Shown one piece after another: positions 6,888 through 14,900 of a DNA stretch of 48,373 nucleotides; the first letter of the stretch is position 1, and every line of letters starts with the position of its first letter. Made by a program: the position numbers and the translations under genes. Source of the stretch: Levilactobacillus zymae DSM 19395 (GTDB lineage: Bacteria; Bacillota; Bacilli; Lactobacillales; Lactobacillaceae); NCBI RefSeq assembly GCF_001434115.1, contig NZ_AZDW01000050.1, positions 1 to 48,373 on the forward strand, written 5' to 3'. Under the pieces are notes generated by a model, which was given only the letters and a program-made list of their open reading frames with translations, did no database searches and was not told the origin of the DNA.

Positions 6888-7666
6888 CGCAAAAGGTAAC
6901 CGCCGTCGACGGGGATGGTGGTCCCGGTGACGTAGTTGGACGCTTCGCTGGCCAGAAAGACCAACGTGCCCATGAGCTCACGGGGTTGTGCCCAGTGGCC
7001 GGCGGGGATGTGCGCCAGAATTTCCTGGTTGCGTTGAGGGTCGTTTTGTAAGTCTTTGGTCATCGGCGTGTCGATGTAGCCTGGAGCGATGGCGTTGACC
7101 TGAATGTTGTCGCCGGCCAAAGCGTCGGCATAGGCCTTGGTCAGGCCCACCACGGCGTGCTTGCTGGCGGTGTACGGGAAGATGAATTTCCCGGCTCTGA
7201 AGGACTGCATCGAACCCACGTTGATGATTTTGCCGTGGCCCTGGTCGGCCATGACCTTAGCGACTTCGTGCGACAAGTAGTACAGGGCGTTTAGGTTTAA
7301 ATCAAGCACCTTGCGCCAGTCATCGTCCTTGAAGTCCCGCCAATTGTTGCGTAGCTGCATGCCCGCGTTGTTGACCAGGATGTCGATGTGGTCGAATTGC
7401 TTTTGGGCGGTTTCGGTGATCTTCTTGGCGGCGTCAGGCGCGGTCAAGTCGCACTTCAAAAAGGCAACTTGGCCGGAAAAGACGTCGTCCATCGACCGGA
7501 TGGCTTCCCAGTTCTTGTCGGTCCGGCTCACCACTAAGACGCGGGCCCCCGAACGCAGCAGGGCCTTGGTGTAGTAAAATCCCAATCCGGAGGCCCCACC
7601 GGTCACGATGGCGGCTTTATGGTCGAGACGGAAGAAATCACTTGAAAATTCTGGCAATTTTGACAT
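6884..7666 (-). CDS. SDR oxidoreductase, 2-deoxy-D-gluconate 3-dehydrogenase/gluconate dehydrogenase-like
   Basis: A 260-residue classical short-chain dehydrogenase. Cofactor loop TGGASGLG (22-29), NNAG (99-102), catalytic Ser152, Tyr165 and Lys169 (YTASK) are all present. The C-terminal stretch with GTLVFLASEASNYVTGTT and the PVDGGYLL end is typical of KduD and related gluconate/ketogluconate dehydrogenases of uronic-acid and gluconate pathways. ATG 7666 is chosen because AAGGGAG stands 7 bases upstream; the longer frame to 7711 has no site. It stands alone, without kduI or a sugar-acid transporter beside it. Upstream are a near-consensus promoter and a cre site, so it is expected to be under carbon catabolite control. 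Confidence 0.88.
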   Translation of the reverse strand: MSKLPEFSSDFFRLDHKAAIVTGGASGLGFYYTKALLRSGARVLVVSRTDKNWEAIRSMDDVFSGQVAFLKCDLTAPDAAKKITETAQKQFDHIDILVNNAGMQLRNNWRDFKDDDWRKVLDLNLNALYYLSHEVAKVMADQGHGKIINVGSMQSFRAGKFIFPYTASKHAVVGLTKAYADALAGDNIQVNAIAPGYIDTPMTKDLQNDPQRNQEILAHIPAGHWAQPRELMGTLVFLASEASNYVTGTTIPVDGGYLLR

Positions 7667-7736
7667 ACGAAAATCTCCCTTGATATGTAATCTACGGCAC
7701 CGAAACGCCACGGAAAGATGCGCGGCACCAGTAGTA

Positions 7737-7750
7737 TTAAACCGCTTTCA
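7737..7750 (-). promoter_or_regulatory. cre (CcpA) site at the dehydrogenase promoter
   Basis: TGAAAGCGGTTTAA on the minus strand matches the cre consensus TGWAANCGNTNWCA at 13 of 14 positions. It begins at the last base of the -10 box, where bound CcpA would block transcription start. Confidence 0.65.
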
Positions 7751-7779
7751 TTATAAAATTTTTTCTGAAAAATTGTCAA
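7750..7779 (-). promoter_or_regulatory. Promoter of the KduD-like dehydrogenase
   Basis: Consensus TTGACA (7774-7779), an 18-base spacer and consensus TATAAT (7750-7755) on the minus strand. A perfect promoter of this kind usually needs a repressor, and a cre site directly adjoins it. Confidence 0.8.
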
Positions 7780-7922
7780 TTCGTTCACAAGTCGTTAAAC
7801 GGTCGTCAAAGCCCATACGACCCGGTTAGGTGGGGACCGGAAAAAATTTTGCTCACCACGCGTCCACGTCACTGGGCGCTTAGATTCTAGAAATTGAAAA
7901 ACTTTTCAGGAGGTACCATCAG

Positions 7923-8483
7923 ATGACAATTCAATTAAACGGGGCAACCCCGCCAGCCTGGCAGGTTCGGTGCGCAACGAAGACCGATTTACCAGCGATC
8001 TACCAGTTTTACCGCGAGGTCTGTGCGGCGATCAGCACCACACCGTACGGACCGGCGTGGCGGTGGGGTGTCAACCCCAGCGAGGCCATTTTGCAGCGCG
8101 ACCTGCGCCAAGGAAAACTACTGTTAGGCTACGATCACGCGCGGTTAGCCGCGGTCGGAGTACTGTTACCGGGCGAAGATCCCGATTATCGCGGGGCCGC
8201 CTGGCGGTTGCCGGCAACGGGCGCTGAGATTGGGGTCCTCCACCTCTACGCCGTCCACCCCGATTTTCGGGGACGGGGGATTTCGACCAAGATGCTCCGA
8301 GCGATTTTAGCGCAAGCCAGAGCCGACGGGCAGACCGTGTTGCATTTAGACGCCATCAAGGGCAACGTGCCCGCCGAAAAACTCTATACGGCGGTCGGCT
8401 TTCGGTTCATCGAAGAACGGGTCGTGACCGTTCCACGGATCGGTCAGCTGACGTTACGGTTAATGGAACGTTCTACCCGTTAA
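7923..8483 (+). CDS. GNAT family N-acetyltransferase
   Basis: A 186-residue acetyltransferase. The central strand GVLHLYAVHPDFRGRGISTKML contains the acetyl-CoA pyrophosphate loop RGRGIS (R/Q-x-x-G-x-G/A), followed by the LHLDAIKGNVPAEKLYTAVGFRF segment that closes GNAT domains. AGGAGG lies 9 bases before the ATG. It is a lone gene ended by a two-way terminator shared with zwf. The substrate is not evident; similar proteins acetylate small amines, antibiotics or N-terminal residues. Confidence 0.85.
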   Translation: MTIQLNGATPPAWQVRCATKTDLPAIYQFYREVCAAISTTPYGPAWRWGVNPSEAILQRDLRQGKLLLGYDHARLAAVGVLLPGEDPDYRGAAWRLPATGAEIGVLHLYAVHPDFRGRGISTKMLRAILAQARADGQTVLHLDAIKGNVPAEKLYTAVGFRFIEERVVTVPRIGQLTLRLMERSTR

Positions 8484-8495
8484 ACGATAGTATTC

Positions 8496-8529
8496 AAAAA
8501 ACGCCATCCGCGAGGGATGGCGTTTTTTT
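8496..8529. terminator. Bidirectional terminator between acetyltransferase and zwf
   Basis: A 12-bp stem, AAAACGCCATCC (8498-8509) with GGATGGCGTTTT (8515-8526), flanked by A- and T-runs, closes both convergent genes. Confidence 0.88.
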
Positions 8530-8544
8530 GAGTTAATTTTAGGG

Positions 8545-10032
8545 TTAGTGGTTCAACCGGTAAATCCATTCGCGGTGATCGCGTTGGATGAGTTCTTCGG
8601 CTGCGGCCGGGCCCATGGAGTGTGGCGTGTAGTTCGGGAAGTTTGGTTCTTGTAAGTCCCAAACCCGACGAATTTGATCCACGAACTTCCAAGCGTAGGA
8701 AACTTCTGGCCAACTGGAGAAGTTGGTCCCGTCGCCCTTCATCACGTCGTGTAACAGACGTTCGTAAGGTTCTGGCGTTTCCTTGGACTTTTCAGCATCG
8801 ACCAAGTAGTCCAACTTGATTGGTTCCGTTTGGAAACCGGTGTCGTTGGTCTTGGCGTTCAATTGCAGGGAGAACCCGGCGTGTGGTTCCACGAAGATGG
8901 TCAGCACGTTAGCGGCCAGTGGCGTGGATTGACTTTGTGGGAAGGCGAAGATGTCGACTAACGGACGCTTGAAGACCACGTCCACCCGCGTAAACTTGTC
9001 GGCGAGCATCTTCCCGGTCCGCACGTAGAATGGGGTGCCGGACCACCGGTAGTTGTCGAATAACAACTTCCCGGCCACGAACGTTTCAGTCGTGGAGTCG
9101 GTTGGCACGTTGTCTTCGTGACGGTAGTCGGGTTGGTCGTTGATCGAGCCGTATTGGCCACGAACAAAGTTAGTCGCGGCATCGGCCACGTTGTAGACCC
9201 GTAAGCTCCGTAAAGCCTTCACCTTTTCAGCCCGGATATCGGTGTCCGTAAAGGCGACCGGTTGTTCCATGGCTAACAGGCTGACGATTTGCATGATGTG
9301 GTTTTGGACCATATCCCGCAAAGCCCCACTGTTGTCATAGTAAGAAGCCCGTTCTTCGACCCCCAGTTTTTCGGATAACGTCACTTGGATGTTATCGATG
9401 TACCGGTTGTTCCAGAGGGATTCGACTAAGGTGTTGCCGAAACGTAAGGCTTCGATGTTTTGGATCATTTCCTTACCCAAGTAGTGGTCAATCCGGAAAA
9501 TTTGATTTTCGTCGAAGGACTTGCTTAAGGCATCGTTTAATTGCTTAGCGGAATCGTAATCCCGACCGAATGGCTTTTCGATGACCAACCGGTTGAAGGC
9601 ATCCTTGTTGCTGGACATCAACCCTTGGGTCTTCAAGTCTTGGGCGATCGTGCCGAAGAATTGTGGGGCCATGGAGAGGTAGAAAATCCGGTTGCCTTGT
9701 AACTTGTACTTCTTATCCAGCTTGTCGAGTAAGTCCTTGACCACGGCGTAGTGCGCGGTGTCGGTCACGTCGTGTGCTTGGTAGTAGAAATGGGAAATAA
9801 AGTCGTTAGCTTCCTTAGATTCTACCCGGTTACCGCTATCCGCCAAAGACTTCTTAACGGCTGCGCGGAACTTTTCGTGATCCATTGCCTGCCGGGAAGT
9901 CCCGACCACGGCGAAGTGGGTCCGTAAGTTTCCTTTACGGTAAAGGTTAAACAGACTTGGGTAAAGTTTCCGGTATGCTAAGTCACCGGTACCACCGAAG
10001 AACAAGAATAAAGCTGTGCGTTCAGTTGCCAC
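8545..10032 (-). CDS. zwf: Glucose-6-phosphate 1-dehydrogenase
   Basis: First step of the oxidative pentose-phosphate route: glucose 6-phosphate plus NAD(P)+ to 6-phosphogluconolactone. The 495-residue protein has the cofactor loop FGGTGDLAYRKL (12-23), EKPFG (152-156) and the substrate and catalytic motif RIDHYLGKE (180-188), with the catalytic His in position. The start is GTG at 10032, with AAGGAGTGA about 9 bases upstream. With gnd it supplies ribulose 5-phosphate for phosphoketolase and NADPH. It is monocistronic, preceded by a leader of about 160 bases with two mutually exclusive hairpins and, further up, a palindrome and cre-like sites. Confidence 0.97.
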   Translation of the reverse strand: MATERTALFLFFGGTGDLAYRKLYPSLFNLYRKGNLRTHFAVVGTSRQAMDHEKFRAAVKKSLADSGNRVESKEANDFISHFYYQAHDVTDTAHYAVVKDLLDKLDKKYKLQGNRIFYLSMAPQFFGTIAQDLKTQGLMSSNKDAFNRLVIEKPFGRDYDSAKQLNDALSKSFDENQIFRIDHYLGKEMIQNIEALRFGNTLVESLWNNRYIDNIQVTLSEKLGVEERASYYDNSGALRDMVQNHIMQIVSLLAMEQPVAFTDTDIRAEKVKALRSLRVYNVADAATNFVRGQYGSINDQPDYRHEDNVPTDSTTETFVAGKLLFDNYRWSGTPFYVRTGKMLADKFTRVDVVFKRPLVDIFAFPQSQSTPLAANVLTIFVEPHAGFSLQLNAKTNDTGFQTEPIKLDYLVDAEKSKETPEPYERLLHDVMKGDGTNFSSWPEVSYAWKFVDQIRRVWDLQEPNFPNYTPHSMGPAAAEELIQRDHREWIYRLNH

Positions 10033-10125
10033 GAGATAGTCACTCCTTAAGTGTTTAAATCCAGACGATCCAATTGTTATTTAGTCAGCTGCTACTTTGA
10101 GAAACGGGTGTTACCACCGGTTATT

Positions 10126-10161
10126 GACGAGAAGGGCAAGTTCAACTCGTCACCGCGAGTT
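10126..10161 (-). promoter_or_regulatory. zwf leader: two mutually exclusive hairpins
   Basis: In the 5' leader of zwf, AACTCG (10144-10149) can pair with CGAGTT (10156-10161). Alternatively CTCGTC (10146-10151) pairs with GACGAG (10126-10131), 6 bp each. Because the segments overlap, only one helix can form. There is no T-run, so any switch would act on translation or RNA stability, not on termination. Confidence 0.35.
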
Positions 10162-10202
10162 AGTCTAGCGTAAAAAAGTATGTCTAGACCACTTCGAAAG
10201 TT

Positions 10203-10208
10203 ATTATA
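10203..10208 (-). promoter_or_regulatory. zwf -10 box
   Basis: TATAAT in the context GGGTATAATAAC on the minus strand, giving a leader of about 160 bases. A matching -35 hexamer is weak. Confidence 0.5.
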
Positions 10209-10282
10209 CCCTAGTTATCGCTGAAAAGCGACCTTTTTAAAGCAAGAATTTTAATTTTTGACAACCGGTTGCAATGCCTATT

Positions 10283-10386
10283 TATCAACGTTTACATCAT
10301 ATTTGCGTTTTCATGAAAACGCAAACTAAATCGGCAATTCTTCGTGGAAACGATTTTCGAAACGGTTATTGATGTAATCGCTACCA
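10283..10386. promoter_or_regulatory. zwf upstream control region: palindrome and cre-like sites
   Basis: A perfect 24-base palindrome occupies 10302-10325 (arms TTTGCGTTTTCA and TGAAAACGCAAA). Beside it are TGTAAACGTTGATA (10283-10296, minus strand) and TGTAATCGCTACCA (10373-10386, plus strand), each matching the CcpA cre consensus at 13 of 14 positions. A weaker relative lies at 10345-10358. The block is about 80-180 bases upstream of the zwf -10 box. Confidence 0.5.
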
Positions 10387-10399
10387 GGTCCAGAGTAAC

Positions 10400-10433
10400 A
10401 AAAAAGCCCCCCGGAATAAACCGATTGGCTTTC
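10400..10433 (-). terminator. Terminator of the aldo/keto reductase gene
   Basis: On the minus strand AAAGCC pairs with GGCTTT, with an inner CGG/CCG helix, followed by six T, 15 bases past the stop codon. Confidence 0.75.
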
Positions 10434-10447
10434 TAAAATCAAGTTGG

Positions 10448-11290
10448 TTAATTGGCGAGAGCTTTCAGGGCGTCAAAGTCGGCGTCACTTAAAGTGATGT
10501 CGCGGGCCTTGAGGTTTTGCAGTTCGTGATTGCTGGATTTGGTCCCCGGAATTGGGAGAATCACGTCGGAGCGTTGCAACAACCAGGCCAGGGCGATTTG
10601 TGACGGGGTGGCGTCGTACTTCTGCGCGATGGTCAGCAGAGTCGGGTTGGTGATCAGCTTCCCGGTCGCCAACGGGTACCACGGAATGAAGGCGATGTGG
10701 TGCGCTTCGGCGTAGTTTAAGAGGTCCTCGTCGCTACGGTTGATCAGGTTGTATTGATTCTGCACGGAAACGATGGGCATAATCTTTTCGGCGGCCTTGA
10801 GCTGGTCGACGGTAACCTGACTTAAACCGACGTGGCGAATTTTGCCTTCCTTTTGCAGGTCCTTTAAGGCCCCCAACTGAACGGCTAACGGGTAATCGGG
10901 GTCGATCCGGTGGAGTTGTAACAGGTCGATGTGGTCAAGTCCCAACGTAAAGAGGTTCATTTCGACCTGTTGCTTCAGATATTGGGGTGCCCCCAGCGGA
11001 GTCCAGACGCCGGGGCCTTGTCGGGTATAGCCGACCTTAGTGGCCACCATGACGTGGGCGTTGGGACGCGCTTGCAACGCGGTCCGCAGGTAGCGGTTGG
11101 CGTACAAGGGGCCGTAAGCGTCGGCGGTATCGATGAAGTTGACGCCGTTGTCGATCGCCGTTTCAATCACCTGAGGCGCGTGTTGCGGATCAGCGGCCGG
11201 TCCCCAGACGCCTTCACCGGGCAGCTGCATGGTCCCGTAGCCTAAGCGATTGACCGTCAAATCGGCATCAAACGTAAATGTTTTTTCCAT
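10448..11290 (-). CDS. Aldo/keto reductase
   Basis: A 280-residue NADPH-dependent (beta/alpha)8-barrel oxidoreductase. The catalytic tetrad can be placed: Asp54 and Tyr59 in FIDTADAYG, Lys85 in ATKVG, and His127 in LLQLHRID. The C-terminal cofactor segment LPIPGTKSSNHELQNL is present. AAAGGTGAT precedes the ATG. It is a single gene with its own terminator. Members of this group reduce a wide range of aldehydes and ketones; no neighbour narrows the substrate. Confidence 0.9.
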   Translation of the reverse strand: MEKTFTFDADLTVNRLGYGTMQLPGEGVWGPAADPQHAPQVIETAIDNGVNFIDTADAYGPLYANRYLRTALQARPNAHVMVATKVGYTRQGPGVWTPLGAPQYLKQQVEMNLFTLGLDHIDLLQLHRIDPDYPLAVQLGALKDLQKEGKIRHVGLSQVTVDQLKAAEKIMPIVSVQNQYNLINRSDEDLLNYAEAHHIAFIPWYPLATGKLITNPTLLTIAQKYDATPSQIALAWLLQRSDVILPIPGTKSSNHELQNLKARDITLSDADFDALKALAN

Positions 11291-11440
11291 TAGATAATCA
11301 CCTTTCTTGACTGACTGGGTCTACGGTAGTAGATTAAGGCCGCAGGTGCAACGATTTAGGGCCGGTTGACGGGGCCAAGATAAGGTAGTTAATTTTTATT
11401 AAACTCTCGATATTCTGTCACTAAATTATAAAAAATCTGT

Positions 11441-11446
11441 TATACT
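11441..11446 (+). promoter_or_regulatory. -10 box of the 11506 gene
   Basis: TATACT preceded by TG (CTGTTATACT) in an AT-rich stretch 60 bases before the start codon. The -35 element is not clear. Confidence 0.4.
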
Positions 11447-11505
11447 ACGAGTCGATTAATAAATTAGCCGGTGGTGATCTGCCGGTAACTGAAGGAGTCA
11501 GAATA

Positions 11506-12321
11506 ATGAAGAAATTTATGGTTGCATTAACTGGCTTGGTAACGGTAGCCACTTTAGGCGCAACGGTACCGGCAACTGGCATCACGGCTAACGCGGCAAC
11601 GAAGAAGACCACGTCAACTTACGTTAGCCCAAGTTTAAAGGTTAACGCCATTTACAATAACTCGAAGACGATTAAGGGGACGGCCACTAAGGGGTCCAAG
11701 ATTACCGTTAAGAGCACTAAGAACGCCAAGAAGAACCTGGCTACGGCCACGGCTTCCAGCAAGACGGGGAAGTACACCGCTAAGCTGTCCAAGACCCTAA
11801 AGAAGAACACCAACGTCTACGTCTACGCGACGAACCCAAAGACCAAGGCTTACTTCTATCGGATCATCCGGGTCCAAGCCGCAGCCACTAAGACGGCGAC
11901 GAAGAAGACCACGTCCACTAAGAAGACCACCACGAAGACGACGGCCAAGAAGACCACGTCGACCAAGAAGTCTACGGCTAGTTTTTCCGTTAAGACGCCT
12001 ACGGGCACTTGGAAGTCCAACACGGCAAACAAGTACTCGCAAGTCTTCACCTTCAGCCAAAAGACTGGTTTCAACCAAACCCTTTACAAGAACGGTAAGA
12101 AGGTCAAGACCTTGGTTTCTTACGCCACCTACAAGGTAGACGCTAAGACGCCAACGTTCTGGAAGATCACGTACACGCCAAAGAACGCTAAGAAGAGCTC
12201 CAGCTTCTACATGCGCTTTACGTCCGCGAAGAAATTCAAGATCGTTAACTCAAAGAACCAAGTCGTTAAGACCACGGCCGGTGTTGCCCCAGCGGCTAAC
12301 TGGACGTTTACTAAGAACTAA
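11506..12321 (+). CDS. Secreted basic surface protein with Ig-like and WTF-type C-terminal domains
   Basis: A 271-residue exported protein. Residues 1-31 form a Sec signal peptide (MKKFMVALTGLVTVATLG, cleavage after ANA). Residues 40-125 look like a bacterial Ig-like beta domain (SKITVKSTKNAKKN, SSKTGKYTAKLSK). A Lys/Thr linker of repeated TKKTT units (130-160) follows. The C-terminal 105 residues begin TPTGTWKSN and end ANWTFTKN, and recur in the next gene. The protein is very rich in Lys, which would let it bind teichoic acids or other wall anions; it has no anchor motif. AAGGAG lies 9 bases before the ATG. It has its own terminator but is clearly a relative of the downstream NEAT-type protein. 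Function is unknown. Confidence 0.75.
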   Translation: MKKFMVALTGLVTVATLGATVPATGITANAATKKTTSTYVSPSLKVNAIYNNSKTIKGTATKGSKITVKSTKNAKKNLATATASSKTGKYTAKLSKTLKKNTNVYVYATNPKTKAYFYRIIRVQAAATKTATKKTTSTKKTTTKTTAKKTTSTKKSTASFSVKTPTGTWKSNTANKYSQVFTFSQKTGFNQTLYKNGKKVKTLVSYATYKVDAKTPTFWKITYTPKNAKKSSSFYMRFTSAKKFKIVNSKNQVVKTTAGVAPAANWTFTKN

Positions 12322-12331
12322 ATTAACGCGA

Positions 12332-12380
12332 CCTCAGTATCTGAGGACCGACGTCGACTCTGCGGAGTCGGCGTTTTTTT
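12332..12380 (+). terminator. Terminator of the 11506 gene
   Basis: A small CCTCAG/CTGAGG hairpin (12332-12346) is followed by a 10-bp stem, ACGTCGACTC (12351-12360) with GAGTCGGCGT (12365-12374), and a run of T to 12380. Confidence 0.8.
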
Positions 12381-12513
12381 GGTTCATTAATCATTTGATA
12401 AACCAGTTAACGATGATGATAATGTTGTAAATGAGCGGTTTACGCCGAATACTATTTAAACTTGTGGTAGACTAGGAGTGATTTAAAATTATTGTAATTT
12501 GGAGGGAATACAT

Positions 12514-13707
12514 ATGCGAGTTAAATGGGTTAAGGTCGGGCTTTTGAGCCTGCTAGCTGCCATCATTATGTTCTTAAATGTAAGCGCTGTTAAGCCGGCA
12601 CAGGCTAGCACGTTGGCCGACGGGGAATACACCATTCCGGCAACGTTGGTGCAAGCCAACGGCAGCACGTCTTCGGCAGCGAAGTTCTTTGCGAACACGG
12701 CGCAGGTGACCGTGACGGGGGACCAAGCTCAGGTCAGCCTAGCAATGCAGAATCATGCGGAAATGTTTATCAAGGCGGCTACGGTGGCGGGGCAAAGTGC
12801 CGTGAGTGGTTCGGCGCTGACCTTTAACGTGACGCCAGCCACGACCACCGTCCCCGTGACGTTCAATCTGCAAATTCCACAATTAGGGGCGAAGACGGAA
12901 TCGGCCAGCATCACGTTAGATTGGCAGACCGTGCCGGTAGTTACGCCAGCGGAAACGACTACGGACAGTTCGACGACCACCAGTGCAACTAGCGACAGTG
13001 CGACCAGTAGTGTGACTAGCGCCGTGGGACCAACCACGACGCCGACGGCCACCAAGACCACCACGGCTAAGTCCGTGAAGACGGTCACCCAACCCCGGTT
13101 GACGGTGAAGACCGTGACTAACCGGACTAAGACGGTGACGGGGCTGACCAGTCAAGGGGCCAAAGTGGTGGTCAAACGCCACGGCACGAAACTAGGGTCG
13201 TCCACGGCCAACCAAGCCGGTAAGTACGCCGTCAAGTTAACTAAGGCCCAAAAGGCCAAGACCAAGTTGACCATCACCACGACCAAGGCGAAGATCAGTA
13301 CCACCAAGACGGTCACGGTCCGCAAGGCCGCGGTCAAGAAGACTGTTAAAAAGGCCAAGAAACCCGCTAAGCAAGCGCCCAAGACGCCAACGGGGACCTG
13401 GAAGGCGACCGGCACCAAGGGCTACACCCAGGTTTGGACCTTTACTCAGAAGACCGGGCTGACCCAGAAGGTCTACCGGCACGGTAAGGCCGTCAAGACG
13501 CGGGTGGCCTACGCGACTTACCACGTGACGCCTAAAACTACCACGTTTTGGAAGGTCACCTACGCACCTCGCAAGGCCAAAAAGCAGACCCTGTATCTGC
13601 GATTTACCACGGCAAAGCAATTTAAACTGGTGAACGCCCAGAATCACGTGATCAAGGCGGCCGCAACGCCGGCACCGGCCACGACTTGGACGTTTAACCG
13701 GCGGTAA
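12514..13707 (+). CDS. Secreted NEAT-like protein with Ig-like and WTF-type domains
   Basis: A 397-residue exported protein. The signal peptide ends near AQAS (about residue 32). Residues 33-140 resemble a NEAT (near-iron-transporter) domain: LADGEYTIPATLV, SSAAKFFANTAQVTVTGD and a final SASITLDW strand. NEAT domains bind haem in Isd-type uptake systems, but the usual YxxxY haem motif in the last hairpin is absent here. A Thr-rich linker, an Ig-like domain (about 195-280) and a C-terminal domain (TPTGTWKATG to TTWTFNRR) shared with the 11506 protein follow. The start is ATG 12514, with GGAGGGA six bases upstream, not the TTG at 12499. It is the first gene of a three-gene operon (25-base and 1-base gaps). 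Confidence 0.72.
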   Translation: MRVKWVKVGLLSLLAAIIMFLNVSAVKPAQASTLADGEYTIPATLVQANGSTSSAAKFFANTAQVTVTGDQAQVSLAMQNHAEMFIKAATVAGQSAVSGSALTFNVTPATTTVPVTFNLQIPQLGAKTESASITLDWQTVPVVTPAETTTDSSTTTSATSDSATSSVTSAVGPTTTPTATKTTTAKSVKTVTQPRLTVKTVTNRTKTVTGLTSQGAKVVVKRHGTKLGSSTANQAGKYAVKLTKAQKAKTKLTITTTKAKISTTKTVTVRKAAVKKTVKKAKKPAKQAPKTPTGTWKATGTKGYTQVWTFTQKTGLTQKVYRHGKAVKTRVAYATYHVTPKTTTFWKVTYAPRKAKKQTLYLRFTTAKQFKLVNAQNHVIKAAATPAPATTWTFNRR

Positions 13708-13732
13708 GTTTGAAAAAAATGGGGGTATCAGT

Positions 13733-14899
13733 ATGTTGTTTAAAAAGGTATGGGTCGGTCTCGCGGTAGGGCTGTTGAGCCTATGCGGCCTAGGCGGGAT
13801 GACCGCCCAAGCCCAGACCACCACCCTAACGGCGGGCACCTACACCGTGCCGACCACGGTGGTGCAAGACCATGCGGGCCAAGCCACCACCACGCCATCG
13901 ACGGCCGCTCAGTATTTTGGCAAACAAGCGACCGTTACGGTGAAGAAGGGACAGTATCACATCGCCCTCCCCGTGACGGCTAGTGCGCAAAAGTTGTTGC
14001 AAAGCGTCACGGTCGACCAAAAACCGGCGACTCTCGCTGCGGGGAACCTAACGTTTACGGTCCCCCAGACCCAGGCCACGTTACCGGTGACCTTTAACGT
14101 GGCGGTGCCGGGAACGGGGGCCATGACCACCCAGGCTTGGTTAAAGTTCAGCTGGGACCAAGCGGCGACCACGACCGCAGACTCGTCCGCGGCCCAATCC
14201 AGTTCGACCACCAAGCAGGCGGTTAAATCCGCGGCAACGACCAAGCCAACTGCCGCGACTAAGACTAGTCAGACCACCAAAGCCACTAAGGCCACTAAAG
14301 CCACTAAAGCCGTCACGCCGGCCGTAAAAGCCGCGAAAACATCAGCGACCGCGACCCAAGGGTGGACTTACCGGGTCCTGCAGGCCAATGGTAAATCCGT
14401 TTCGGCGGCCAACAAATTTTATACCCATACGGCCGTGATTCACCGGGTGGGCGACCACTATCAGGTCCAACTGGCGGTCAAGTATGCTAAGAACTCGGGG
14501 ATGACGCAAAGCGGGTTTAAACCCCTGACCACGAACGGCGAAGCGGCCCAAAACGTGGTCTACGGGACCAGCGGTAACTATTACACGGTGTCGTACACCT
14601 TTGACGTGCCGACGTTAGCCACCCTGAATCACCGGATCAAGGGGACGGTTCACGTGGTAGTGCCGACCGTGGGCATCAAGCAGACGTTTACGGTCCAGTT
14701 CCAATTTAGCCATCACGGAAACGTCACGGCCGGCACCCAAGCGGCCGCGGGTACGCCGACCGCCACCACTTCGGCGGCCCATCACGCAGCAACGGGGCAA
14801 CGCCTGCCCCAGACGAACGACCAATCCGCCATCGGGGCCACGTTCTTAGGGCTCTTGGGCCTCATCGTTGGCGGTCTATTCTGGAAACGGGGGAATTAA
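13733..14899 (+). CDS. Cell-wall-anchored protein with two NEAT-like domains
   Basis: A 388-residue sortase substrate. Signal peptide (cleavage near AQAQT, about 30); NEAT-like domain 1 (about 32-145: LTAGTYTVPTTVV to AWLKFSW); an Ala/Thr/Lys linker with ATKATKATK repeats; NEAT-like domain 2 (about 209-327: GWTYRVLQANGKSVSAANKF to FTVQFQF). The C-terminus is LPQTND (358-363), a hydrophobic helix and WKRGN, the LPxTG-type signal in the LPQTN form common in lactobacilli. Neither domain shows the YxxxY haem motif. GGGGGTATCAGT precedes the ATG. In staphylococcal Isd systems such a protein passes haem inward from secreted haemophores; here the ligand is unproven. Confidence 0.75.
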   Translation: MLFKKVWVGLAVGLLSLCGLGGMTAQAQTTTLTAGTYTVPTTVVQDHAGQATTTPSTAAQYFGKQATVTVKKGQYHIALPVTASAQKLLQSVTVDQKPATLAAGNLTFTVPQTQATLPVTFNVAVPGTGAMTTQAWLKFSWDQAATTTADSSAAQSSSTTKQAVKSAATTKPTAATKTSQTTKATKATKATKAVTPAVKAAKTSATATQGWTYRVLQANGKSVSAANKFYTHTAVIHRVGDHYQVQLAVKYAKNSGMTQSGFKPLTTNGEAAQNVVYGTSGNYYTVSYTFDVPTLATLNHRIKGTVHVVVPTVGIKQTFTVQFQFSHHGNVTAGTQAAAGTPTATTSAAHHAATGQRLPQTNDQSAIGATFLGLLGLIVGGLFWKRGN

Positions 14900-14900
14900 T

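Noticed and set aside
7603-7788. Upstream extension of the KduD-like dehydrogenase and overlapping frames
   Set aside because: They cross the promoter and cre site; the start at 7666 has a clear ribosome binding site.
10081-10130. GGTGGTAACACC near zwf resembling the T-box end motif
   Set aside because: The T-box core (AGGGTGGNACCGCG) is not matched, no terminator with T-run follows, and zwf is not an amino-acid gene.
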